A stretch of 64,000 bases of DNA from NCBI RefSeq assembly GCF_000426725.1, contig NZ_AUFX01000009.1:62001-126000 (forward strand), in the 5' to 3' direction. Below are positions 56,883 through 64,000 of the stretch, one piece after another. Origin of the DNA: Sporocytophaga myxococcoides DSM 11118 (GTDB lineage Bacteria; Bacteroidota; Bacteroidia; Cytophagales; Cytophagaceae). Below the pieces are notes generated by a model, which saw nothing but the letters and a program-made list of their open reading frames with translations, had not been told where the DNA came from and made no database searches. The translations under genes and the position numbers were made by a program. Each line of letters begins with the position of its first letter. The first letter of the stretch is position 1.

Positions 56883-58745
56883 TTAACTTATGGTTATAGC
56901 TCCTCTGCTTCTCCCCTCAGTCAATTGTGGTGGCAAGTACTTTAGAGCTGAATAGTTTATCTCCTTAGATGGAGTAAAGCCACTTTGTCGGCAGGCAACT
57001 ACTTTCAAAGTGTTTTGTAAAAACTGTGCCTTCGTGGAACTTCTCTGGATTTTCCCATTGAAAGTTTTAGGAATGGAGGAAGGGAATGTTAGGCACACCA
57101 TAGAAGGCTCTATACCATTTATTGTAATAACTTCGGTCCGTATTTTTTCCAGAAGCTCTTCCAGATTCACTTTATTTACAGCATCTCTAGAAATTTCCTG
57201 TACTACGACTAAGAATTCTTTATTCTCCCTTGTTACTGTAAAAGCTGCACAGCAACCTTTTCTTAAAGCAGGATGACTATGAGATACGCTGTATTCAATA
57301 TGATGCGGATAATGAAATGCACCATTTAATACAATAAGATCTTTCAACCTTCCAGTTATGAACAATTCATTATTTTTAATAAATCCAAGATCCCCTGTTT
57401 TGAAGAATTTGATTCCATTGTAAATTTTATAAAAAGACTCTTTTGTGAATTCTATATTGTTATAATAATTCAAAGTAAAACATGGATCAGCAATCAAGAT
57501 TTCTCCGACAGATCCATCTTCAAGCTTCTGGCTGCTTTTGGAATCAATGATCATAATCTGATAGTTATTCAGAATATTACCACTACTTGTGAGCTTTACG
57601 CTATTACCTCCATGGGGTGTTTCAACTGCGATATTATTTCTGAAAAGAGTTTTACTGAAGGAGCATGTTGTTACTCCTTTTCCGATGCTTCCTGCAGATA
57701 TAAATGAGCTAGCCTCTGTAAGTCCATATACAGGAACAAAAGCTTTTGAAGAAAATCCACAAACGGCAAATTTATTTATAAATCGTTCCAGAGTTTCCTG
57801 TTTTACTGGCTCACCACCATTAAAAGCGACTTTCCAATGTCGCAAATCAAGTTCGGCAAGCTGTTCATCCTTGATTTTATGACAACACATTTCAAAGGCA
57901 TAATTCGGCCCTCCGCTAACTACTTTGCCTTTGAGATTACTTATTTCCTTTAGCCAGTTGAAAGGTTTTTTGATAAAGGTTAATGGAGCCAACAATGTTG
58001 TTTGTATGCCTGAAAAAACAGAAGCTATAATTCCTCCTATGAGTCCCAAGTCGTGATACGGATGAAGACAGCTTACCAAATGTGTTTCAGAGTTTAAATC
58101 AAAAGCCTTAATAAATTGCAAAGAATTTAAATAAAGATTTCTATGTGTTACTTCTATCCCTTTGGAAAAGCTTACAGTTCCTGATGAATATTGTATCAAT
58201 GCTATTTGATTATTGCTATAGGAATCTTCCTTTTTTTTCCTGAAAACGCCATTTGCCTTTATTAGATCTGAAGGTATCCAAGGTAAATCGTACAAGGCTT
58301 TAAGTTTTCTCTTTCTTTCTATTTCAGCGGAATTTTGCATTCTTGTCTTTGACTCAAAATCATCCAGTGTGGAAAGTACAGAATTAGTGCAAAGGACAAG
58401 GTTAGGGTTGCAATCGTCAGCAATAGTAATAAGACGATCAATATTTTCGCTATCAGGAGGATAGGCAAGCACCGGTATAATATCAGCATATAGACATGCG
58501 AAAAAAGCGACTATAAAATCAATACCTGAAGGATATAGCAGCAGGGCCTTATCTCCTGAGACTGTCTTTTCCTTTAGCGCAAAGGCAAGGGTTTTAGCCT
58601 TTCGCCCCAACTCTTTATAAGTCAGAGAAACATATCCTTCCTTAATTTCATGTAGAAATCTGAATGCTACAAAATTTGGTCTTGAAGTAATCAGCGAATC
58701 CAGCTTGTCTGTGAGAAAAATATAATCTTTTGCTGTCGTTTCCAT
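56883..58745 (-). CDS. Stand-alone fatty acyl-AMP ligase (FAAL-like)
   Basis: From ATG 58745 (METTAKDYIFLTD) the product has 620 residues. The frame opens 51 codons earlier, but that part is encoded by the 7-bp repeat and is not conserved. The adenylation motifs are IQYSSGTVSFSKGIEV (the usual STG is TVS here), VPVYGLTEASSFIS, FKTGDLGFIKNNELFITG and GRLKDLIVLNGAFHYP; the last is typical of FAALs, which activate fatty acids as acyl-AMP for transfer to a carrier protein. The C-terminal NGKIQRSSTKAQF holds the conserved Lys. No ACP, PKS or NRPS gene adjoins. Confidence 0.85.
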   Translation of the reverse strand: METTAKDYIFLTDKLDSLITSRPNFVAFRFLHEIKEGYVSLTYKELGRKAKTLAFALKEKTVSGDKALLLYPSGIDFIVAFFACLYADIIPVLAYPPDSENIDRLITIADDCNPNLVLCTNSVLSTLDDFESKTRMQNSAEIERKRKLKALYDLPWIPSDLIKANGVFRKKKEDSYSNNQIALIQYSSGTVSFSKGIEVTHRNLYLNSLQFIKAFDLNSETHLVSCLHPYHDLGLIGGIIASVFSGIQTTLLAPLTFIKKPFNWLKEISNLKGKVVSGGPNYAFEMCCHKIKDEQLAELDLRHWKVAFNGGEPVKQETLERFINKFAVCGFSSKAFVPVYGLTEASSFISAGSIGKGVTTCSFSKTLFRNNIAVETPHGGNSVKLTSSGNILNNYQIMIIDSKSSQKLEDGSVGEILIADPCFTLNYYNNIEFTKESFYKIYNGIKFFKTGDLGFIKNNELFITGRLKDLIVLNGAFHYPHHIEYSVSHSHPALRKGCCAAFTVTRENKEFLVVVQEISRDAVNKVNLEELLEKIRTEVITINGIEPSMVCLTFPSSIPKTFNGKIQRSSTKAQFLQNTLKVVACRQSGFTPSKEINYSALKYLPPQLTEGRSRGAITIS

Positions 58746-58853
58746 ATGGTTTGACTTTATTGACTTGTCAAAAGTAGAGACGATGAATTGCAAAATCCAT
58801 ACGGCAAAATAAGGATTTGAAAAATATCCCATTTTACGGGAGGAGTGTGACTC

Positions 58854-59020
58854 AGCGGAAAGCTGAAAGCTTAAAGCGAAAAGTAAAAAAAGCAGCATCA
58901 GTTAGGGCAGGAATAATATTCACAGTAACCCTACTGATGCTAATGACTTTAACATTCTCAAAATTAATGGAGTTATACGATCTTGACTTTCAGCTTTAAG
59001 CTTTAAGCATTCCGCTTTCC
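58854..59020. repeat. Paired 7-bp-period repeats (GCTT heptads), copy 2
   Basis: The left arm (58854-58884) runs AGCGGAA AGCTGAA AGCTTAA AGCGAAA; the right arm (58985-59020) runs TCAGCTT TAAGCTT TAAGCAT TCCGCTT in the other orientation, ending 2 bp before the histidine kinase stop. The arms flank about 100 bp that holds the hairpin terminator. The same design occurs at 14836-14929. Confidence 0.65.
58885..58941 (-). terminator. Terminator of the histidine kinase gene
   Basis: AGCATCAGTTAGGG (58894-58907) pairs with CCCTACTGATGCT (58929-58941) with one bulged base; on the minus strand a run of seven T follows (58891-58885). It lies within the repeat arms. Confidence 0.75.
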
Positions 59021-59021
59021 A

Positions 59022-61352
59022 TTATTGCAGTTCTAATTCTCCTTTGGGCAAAAAAACTTTAAATACAGAACCCTCGCCTTCTACACTTTCCACATCTATT
59101 CTTCCACCAGCATTTTCTATGATTCTTTTAACTATATATAGTCCGACTCCACTCCCTTCTACATGATCATGAAATCTTTTGAACATATTAAATATCTTAT
59201 CTATATTTTCCGCCTTTATACCTAGTCCGTTATCCTGACAAATAATAGTATTATAATATTCATCAGAACTGCACATTATTTTTACAATCGGATTCCTTTC
59301 AGGACTCCGGTATTTGATACCGTTGCTTATCAGGTTATAAATAATACTTTTAAGATTTTTTCTCACAAACTTGATTTCATTGCAATCATCAAGATGATAA
59401 ATTATTTCTGCATTATTTCTGGATATCTGATCTGAAATAGTAATTTTCACATCATCTATAAGCTCTGAAAGGCCAACTAATTCTACATTTTCAAGACTTT
59501 CTTTCTGAATTTTAGCGATCTCTGTAAGATCTTTAATTGTAATCTGGAACTTTTCAACAGATATACCAATCATTGCCTTTATATCTTTAAGATCCAGGTT
59601 TAGAGAAGAAACTTCACCAAGCTCTTCGAATAAACTATTGATCAAACCTTCAATATTAGAGATTGGAGCTTTTAAATCATGTGATGCCGTATATATGAAA
59701 TTATCCAGATCATTGTTAATCCTCTTTAACTCCATAATAGTTTTTAATAATTCATCTGTCCTTTCCTTTACTTTATTCTCCAGGTCGGCATTCATTGTTT
59801 GTAGACTTTCTTCAAGGAATTTTCGCTCAGTAAGGTCTCGGGTAATTTTGGAAAAACCGATTAATTTACCTGAAGTATCATGTAAAGCAGTAATTAAAAC
59901 ATTTGCATAAAATGTACTTCCGTCCTTACGTACTCTTAATCCTTCATCTTCAAACTTCCCATGTTTGGTTGCCTGAACAAGTTCATATTCGGGATACTTT
60001 TGTTGTTTCTTCTCTTCAGTATAAAATATGGAAAAGTGTTTTCCTATTATTTCACCTTCATTGTATCCTTTGATTCTCCTAGCACCCTCATTCCAGGAAG
60101 CAATAGTTCCATCAGGCTCAAGCAAAAAGATTGCATAATCCTTTACCCCCTCTATCAGGGATCTAAATCTTTCTTCACTTCTTTTTAATCTTTCTTCTGC
60201 AAGCCTTCTTTCAGTAAGGTCTCTGGTAATTTTGGTAAACCCTACCAAATTTTTATTTTCATCAAATAAAGCTGTAATAACCACATTTGCCCAGAAACGG
60301 GACCCATCTTTTCTAAGCCTAAAGCCTTCCGCTTCAAATCTGCCATGCAGCGTTGCCTGCTTAAGTTCATATTCAGGAAAGTGTTTTTCCTTGAGATCAT
60401 TTTCATAAAATATAGAAAAATGCTTTCCGATTATTTCATTTTTCTCATAACCTTTTAATGACTCAGCTCCTTCATTCCAAGAATTTATATATCCTTCAGG
60501 AGTCAGCTTAAATATGGCATAATCTTTAACTGCATCAATGAAATTCCGGAACCTTTTTTCTGCCTCTATTCTCTCAGTGACATCAATACTAAATCCAATT
60601 ACCCCATTGTTATCCTGAATAAAATAATTCTGAAACTCCCTGACTTCCCCATTTACAGCTTTGGCTCTTCCTAAATAAGAAACAGGTTTTCCTCTCAGTG
60701 CCTGTTCGATATTTTCAACGTTTTCGGGGAATATAAAATCATGATAAATGTTAATGTTCTTTAAATCATTTTCTTTATGTCCCAGGGATTCCAATCCTTT
60801 GCCTGCAGAGTATGTGATTTTACCTTCTTTGTTAAGTCTTGTTACTATAACAGGAACGCTAGTTAATATCCCATGAATGATTTCATTTTTATCGCCCAGC
60901 TCTTCGGCCTTAATCTCTTCAAGAGCTTTAAGTTCCATTTCGGTAGAGGTTTGGAAATAATCAGAGATTTCCTTTACCAAGCAAATCAGTTCTGATTTGG
61001 AGCATTCATAGTATTTTAAATAATCCAGCAGAACAGTCTTTCTTATATAATGAATTGAAGTAATATCACTTACAGTAAAGGCATTTCCGGGTATTGAGCT
61101 TTTGCCATCCTTCCACAAGTCTATTTTCTCAGTTGAAGCTTTAAATGGAGTATCATTAATTATACCCTGTAAAATTTCCTCGAATTTTCGTTTAGTATTT
61201 GCATAAAGAATCTCCTCTGGAAATTGTATTAAAAACCTACGGGCTGAGAAATTCCCCTTTTTTGCCACTGCAATCGCATCTTTAGATAAATCTTCGATGT
61301 AATTTTTCAACAAAAAAGCTGAATAAGATTTTAGATAGTTAGGATAATTCAT
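59022..61352 (-). CDS. Cytoplasmic PAS-domain sensor histidine kinase
   Basis: The product has 776 residues and no transmembrane helix. The N-terminal helical domain (about residues 1-160) resembles RsbR/RsbRD-type sensor bundles. Three PAS domains follow (about 170-265, 270-390, 395-515); the second and third are close duplicates sharing WNEGA, GKHFSIFY, FEAEGFRLRKDGS and KITRDLTER. A coiled coil leads to HisKA with His in YTASHDLKAP, then an ATPase domain with LISNGIKYR, DNGLGIKAENI and GSGVGLYIVKRI. The tandem PAS pair probably arose by duplication. No response regulator is adjacent. Confidence 0.92.
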   Translation of the reverse strand: MNYPNYLKSYSAFLLKNYIEDLSKDAIAVAKKGNFSARRFLIQFPEEILYANTKRKFEEILQGIINDTPFKASTEKIDLWKDGKSSIPGNAFTVSDITSIHYIRKTVLLDYLKYYECSKSELICLVKEISDYFQTSTEMELKALEEIKAEELGDKNEIIHGILTSVPVIVTRLNKEGKITYSAGKGLESLGHKENDLKNINIYHDFIFPENVENIEQALRGKPVSYLGRAKAVNGEVREFQNYFIQDNNGVIGFSIDVTERIEAEKRFRNFIDAVKDYAIFKLTPEGYINSWNEGAESLKGYEKNEIIGKHFSIFYENDLKEKHFPEYELKQATLHGRFEAEGFRLRKDGSRFWANVVITALFDENKNLVGFTKITRDLTERRLAEERLKRSEERFRSLIEGVKDYAIFLLEPDGTIASWNEGARRIKGYNEGEIIGKHFSIFYTEEKKQQKYPEYELVQATKHGKFEDEGLRVRKDGSTFYANVLITALHDTSGKLIGFSKITRDLTERKFLEESLQTMNADLENKVKERTDELLKTIMELKRINNDLDNFIYTASHDLKAPISNIEGLINSLFEELGEVSSLNLDLKDIKAMIGISVEKFQITIKDLTEIAKIQKESLENVELVGLSELIDDVKITISDQISRNNAEIIYHLDDCNEIKFVRKNLKSIIYNLISNGIKYRSPERNPIVKIMCSSDEYYNTIICQDNGLGIKAENIDKIFNMFKRFHDHVEGSGVGLYIVKRIIENAGGRIDVESVEGEGSVFKVFLPKGELELQ

Positions 61353-61573
61353 TTTTTGAGATCAAACCTTTCGGTGTAATTTTTCTCCTTAAAAAAACAC
61401 TTTAAGTGGAGAACCACAAAACTAGATAAAAAGATTCATCTATGTCCTGGATAAAATTGACGAATTTTTATAATTAACTATTTTAAGGGAAATAAAGCTA
61501 AATTTAAAATAAAAAAACTTCACCCAGATACAATTACCTAAAAATCAACCACTTCAAAAAATATAATTAAATA

Positions 61574-61602
61574 AAAAATGTCCCAATTAGGACATTTTTT
61601 AT
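61574..61602 (-). terminator. Terminator of the FISUMP lipoprotein gene
   Basis: Stem AAAAAATGTCC / GGACATTTTTT with a 6-nt loop and T-run on the minus strand, 10 bp after the stop at 61612. Confidence 0.85.
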
Positions 61603-61611
61603 TTAATTCAA

Positions 61612-62241
61612 CTACTTGTTTTTCTTTATAAAGCGGATATTAAACCTACTTGCGTCATTTTCCAGGTATTCATAAATTCTAATGTTATGATTTTTCAAAT
61701 CTGCACTTTCCTGAATACTCACTGTTGCAGTATCATTAGTCCAAAACTCGCTAATATCGCCCTCTATAGGAGATTCGACAGAAATTGCATAACCGCCTGG
61801 ATAAGCATTAAATCCTGACTTATTATTCCCATTAATATTTAACCAGCGCGTTTGAGAAACAAGGTTTTTTATGGCATCCTGCTTTATTGCATTCTGACCA
61901 CTAAAAACAACACCTTGAGATTCTGCAAGCTCAATAAAATCCTCAGTCGTAGGAATTTTCCAGCCAACTGGTATTGTGATATTCTGAAGTTCCTCGAAAC
62001 TATAATATTTACCATATTCCGGTCTTGAGTTCAAATTATCATAAGGTATCCCACCGGGACCTTTGTAATTGCCCGCTGTCCAGGTCTGATTGCCAATAGT
62101 TACTATTGGGTATTGCTCCCCGTTGATTTCTACAAACTGAGCTTGAGGTGTAACTTCCTTTTTATCATCCTTTTTACAGGAAAGCAACAGACCTAAAAAT
62201 ACAATTGCCAAAACTTTGAATGAAACATAATTAGTTTTCAT
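61612..62241 (-). CDS. FISUMP-domain lipoprotein
   Basis: The product has 209 residues. The signal ends in lipobox LLSC followed by KKDDKKEVTP, a typical exported lipoprotein start. The rest matches the Fibrobacter succinogenes major paralogous domain: YPIVTIGNQTWTAGNYK, YGKYYSFEELQNI, PVGWKIPTTEDFIELAE and NAYPGGYAISV. These domains are abundant in Bacteroidota and Fibrobacteres and are of unknown function, probably at the cell surface. It is monocistronic, with its own terminator. Confidence 0.88.
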   Translation of the reverse strand: MKTNYVSFKVLAIVFLGLLLSCKKDDKKEVTPQAQFVEINGEQYPIVTIGNQTWTAGNYKGPGGIPYDNLNSRPEYGKYYSFEELQNITIPVGWKIPTTEDFIELAESQGVVFSGQNAIKQDAIKNLVSQTRWLNINGNNKSGFNAYPGGYAISVESPIEGDISEFWTNDTATVSIQESADLKNHNIRIYEYLENDASRFNIRFIKKNK

Positions 62242-62396
62242 ACTGATTATTTAAAAATTTAATAATTTAAAAAGCTTCCTAAAGTTAGTGAATTCATTTA
62301 ACAATTCTGTTTTAAAAAAACTGTATATCTATATACCTGTCTGCTCAAGATTCCTTCTGAACACTTACTAGTAGCGATCAAAAAAGCAATCATTAA

Positions 62397-63605
62397 TTAA
62401 TTACATCGTTTGAGCCATTCGATTTTTGCAGCAGAGAAATTACTATGGCCTATCTTACATTGAAAAGTTTTAGCACTATACCGAATGCTTTGATTTACCA
62501 CTTTGTCAGTTAACCACCAGTTTCCAAACTTAACAATATTATCCATTTCAGATTGTTTCAATGCATCTATTTCATACTTTGTCAACGCTAAAAAATCCTT
62601 TTCTTCATTGGGTAAAATACCTTCAGGAAATATCCATTTGCCTCCTTTTAGAATAGGCTGGATCATAGGGTTCATCCGGATGATACATGGCTTATTTTCA
62701 GTTTCATTTCCGCCCAAAAGCATGTGAGCCATAAAATTTGCAGCATCAGGTGGCTCCGAAATGATGGACAGACTTAATTTTCTCATATCTCTGGCGAGAT
62801 TGGATTTCCCTATTGGCAGAATAAGTTCTTTTCTCGTTGCAACTGAAGAGTCAGTAAATCCATCTACAGGCAGCAATAACCCGGAATTTCCTATACTTAG
62901 CACCTGTATATCTTCTGAATTACGTTTAAGATCATCAAAAATCCTCAATGCTTCCGTAATGCCTATCAGCACAGGATTGTTATTACCTGCAACTGCTCCA
63001 TCCCAGTATTGATGTGATGTATTATGATCATAATTAAAACTTACTGGTTTGTCAAAATAGTTTACGGAAGCATTTGTAGACGCATTGACAGCTTGCGCTA
63101 AGGTATAATCATAATTGCTTCCATCCTGTGCTGTTTTGAAAAATGCACCTCGGCGTAAGTCATAATCAAAACTGGTCAAGACGATATGAGGTTTAATATT
63201 TAATTTCTCCCTAATCTCGCACATTTTGATTTTACCGGATTTTTTCAATGCTCCTTCAAGCCCGTTGATCTTCCTTTTCGCTTTGTATTTGGGTCCAACG
63301 TTAAACAATCTGGACAAGCTTTCAAGATTCCAATCCCAAAAAGTTAACTTACTGAATATCCTTTTCCTTAGCTCCTCATCAAGGAACAATTTTATAACCT
63401 CATCAATGTCTTCATCAGCTTTTTCAATCAAGCCTGCAAGCACAAGACTCCCGCCTGAGTTCGCCGCTATAACATCAAATTCATTCAAAATTTTCCTACA
63501 ATTAGTGCCTACGGACTTTACATCTTTATATATTTCTTTCAGAGCCATAACCTGTAATACAGCCCAGGTACCGCCTCCATCAAGTGATAGTACTTTTTTT
63601 CCCAT
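62397..63605 (-). CDS. Patatin-like phospholipase
   Basis: The product has 402 residues and is cytoplasmic. The oxyanion-hole block is SLDGGGTWAVLQ (no Arg after the glycines). The nucleophile elbow is IAANSGGSLVLAG with Ser50, where the usual GxSxG is ANSGG. The catalytic Asp is in QYWDGAVAGNNNP near residue 200. Patatins deacylate phospholipids or galactolipids; some act in phage defence, but no nucleotide cyclase or CBASS partner is beside it here. It is separated from mutS2 by a terminator. Confidence 0.88.
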   Translation of the reverse strand: MGKKVLSLDGGGTWAVLQVMALKEIYKDVKSVGTNCRKILNEFDVIAANSGGSLVLAGLIEKADEDIDEVIKLFLDEELRKRIFSKLTFWDWNLESLSRLFNVGPKYKAKRKINGLEGALKKSGKIKMCEIREKLNIKPHIVLTSFDYDLRRGAFFKTAQDGSNYDYTLAQAVNASTNASVNYFDKPVSFNYDHNTSHQYWDGAVAGNNNPVLIGITEALRIFDDLKRNSEDIQVLSIGNSGLLLPVDGFTDSSVATRKELILPIGKSNLARDMRKLSLSIISEPPDAANFMAHMLLGGNETENKPCIIRMNPMIQPILKGGKWIFPEGILPNEEKDFLALTKYEIDALKQSEMDNIVKFGNWWLTDKVVNQSIRYSAKTFQCKIGHSNFSAAKIEWLKRCN

Positions 63606-63663
63606 AGTGATTAATATTAAAAGTCTGTTTTAAAAATCAAATAAATCCAAAGCAAAGAAAATA

Positions 63664-63696
63664 AAAAAGGATTGCCTTTAATCAACAATCCTTTTA
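63664..63696 (-). terminator. Terminator of mutS2
   Basis: Stem AAAGGATTG / CAATCCTTT (63666-63674 and 63686-63694) with flanking A/T runs, downstream of the minus-strand gene ending at 63716. Confidence 0.75.
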
Positions 63697-63715
63697 AATA
63701 ATAATCAACATTTTT

Positions 63716-64000
63716 TTATTTCATTCCGACGATACTGACTCCCGGCCCTCCTCGGTCAGCATGCTCATCCGTTATTGACCTGATCTGTTTATATTTTCTC
63801 AGATGCTCTCTTACAAGATTTCTAAGTATTCCATCGCCTTTTCCATGAATGATTCTTATTTCAGGAATACCCAGCATGATTGCGGAATCCATAAATTCTT
63901 CCAGATCTTTCATCGCTTCATCCCCTCTTTTGCCGCGCAAATCCAGGTTAGATGAGAAAGACATCATCTTCTCATTCATAAGCATAGCAGTGCTTCTTCT
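63716..64000 (-). CDS. mutS2: Endonuclease MutS2, C-terminal Smr domain (5' partial)
   Basis: The minus-strand frame is open to the window edge (RRSTAMLMNE at its start), so only the end of the gene is present. The visible 95 residues form an Smr domain: SNLDLRGKRGDEAMKDLEEF, the loop IIHGKGDGILRNLVREHL and DEHADRGGPGVSIV at the end. In full-length MutS2 this follows the MutS-type ATPase and has endonuclease or ribosome-splitting activity. A free-standing Smr protein is possible, but the sequence upstream reads as an internal part of a longer protein. Confidence 0.8.
   Translation of the reverse strand, partial: RRSTAMLMNEKMMSFSSNLDLRGKRGDEAMKDLEEFMDSAIMLGIPEIRIIHGKGDGILRNLVREHLRKYKQIRSITDEHADRGGPGVSIVGMK

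Noticed and set aside
58746-58898. N-terminal 51-codon extension of the acyl-AMP ligase, resembling a signal peptide
   Set aside because: It is encoded by the 7-bp repeat; the conserved protein starts at the ATG ending at 58745.
58817-58999. 60-codon plus-strand ORF across the heptad repeat
   Set aside because: It is made of the repeat and the terminator hairpin, with no independent support.
62397-63605. Patatin as a CBASS or other defence effector
   Set aside because: No cyclase, sensor or other defence gene is adjacent; neighbours are a FISUMP lipoprotein and mutS2.

Overview
The window is AT-rich DNA from a Bacteroidota chromosome, most likely a Cytophagales member close to cellulose degraders such as Sporocytophaga or Cytophaga; the genus is an inference. 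The evidence is: an LpxC-FabZ fusion followed by lpxA; a PorX-type regulator of the type IX secretion system (T9SS) beside tsaE and alanine dehydrogenase; two proteins with C-terminal T9SS sorting domains; a SusC/SusD pair; an S46 dipeptidyl-peptidase; an IPExxxVDY-family gene ahead of pyruvate kinase; CHU_C-associated Ig-like repeats on a GH5 cellulase; and promoters of the Bacteroidota form TTG-N17..21-TAnnTTTG. I saw no tRNA, rRNA, CRISPR array, insertion sequence or prophage.

Layout. 1-4.9 kb: the end of a sialate O-acetylesterase-like gene, a secreted LPNNG-repeat protein, a DUF4136 lipoprotein, a metallo-beta-lactamase-fold hydrolase and an M42 aminopeptidase. 4.9-31.3 kb: mainly housekeeping genes. 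These are pyk with its IPExxxVDY partner, acpP-fabF, rnc, nadE, lgt, yidD, a BamA-like barrel, an S46 peptidase, a CheY-like regulator, valS, an OmpA/TSP3 protein, porX-tsaE-ald, an HD phosphohydrolase, the lipid A genes lpxD-lpxC/fabZ-lpxA, and an ABC ATPase with a membrane protein. 31.4-43.6 kb: a secreted T9SS protein, then a minus-strand organosulfate locus: susC, susD, an S1 sulfatase, a 39-residue membrane peptide, a membrane fatty acid hydroxylase/sterol desaturase, a second S1 sulfatase and an NTF2-like secreted protein. 44.6-47.9 kb: a 1119-residue multidomain GH5 cellulase. 48.5-50 kb: two small secreted or lipoprotein genes. 50.5-56.5 kb: a divalent-metal RND efflux operon with an acidic accessory protein. 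56.7-61.4 kb: a 36-codon cysteine-rich ORF, a stand-alone fatty acyl-AMP ligase and a three-PAS histidine kinase, with a 7-bp-period repeat between the last two. 61.6-64 kb: a FISUMP lipoprotein, a patatin-like lipase and the C-terminal Smr domain of MutS2, which runs off the window.

How the parts fit. PorX is expected to control T9SS, which would export the GH5 cellulase and the 600-residue protein. Lgt would lipidate the many lipoproteins (SusD, the RND adaptor, DUF4136, FISUMP). AcpP/FabF/FabZ and LpxD/C/A tie acyl chain supply to lipid A. The sulfatase locus looks like one transcription unit that captures a sulfate ester through SusCD and desulfates it in the periplasm; a membrane di-iron hydroxylase in the same unit suggests a lipid or sterol-like substrate rather than a plain glycan.

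The least explained items are non-coding or very small: a promoter-terminator pair with no ORF between (about 44.2 kb), a structured leader before susC, a 20-bp intercistronic hairpin between susD and the sulfatase, an interleaved double-helix leader at 33.3-33.4 kb, two tiny ORFs (36932-37051 and 56718-56828), and the paired 7-bp-period repeats at 14.8 and 58.9 kb.
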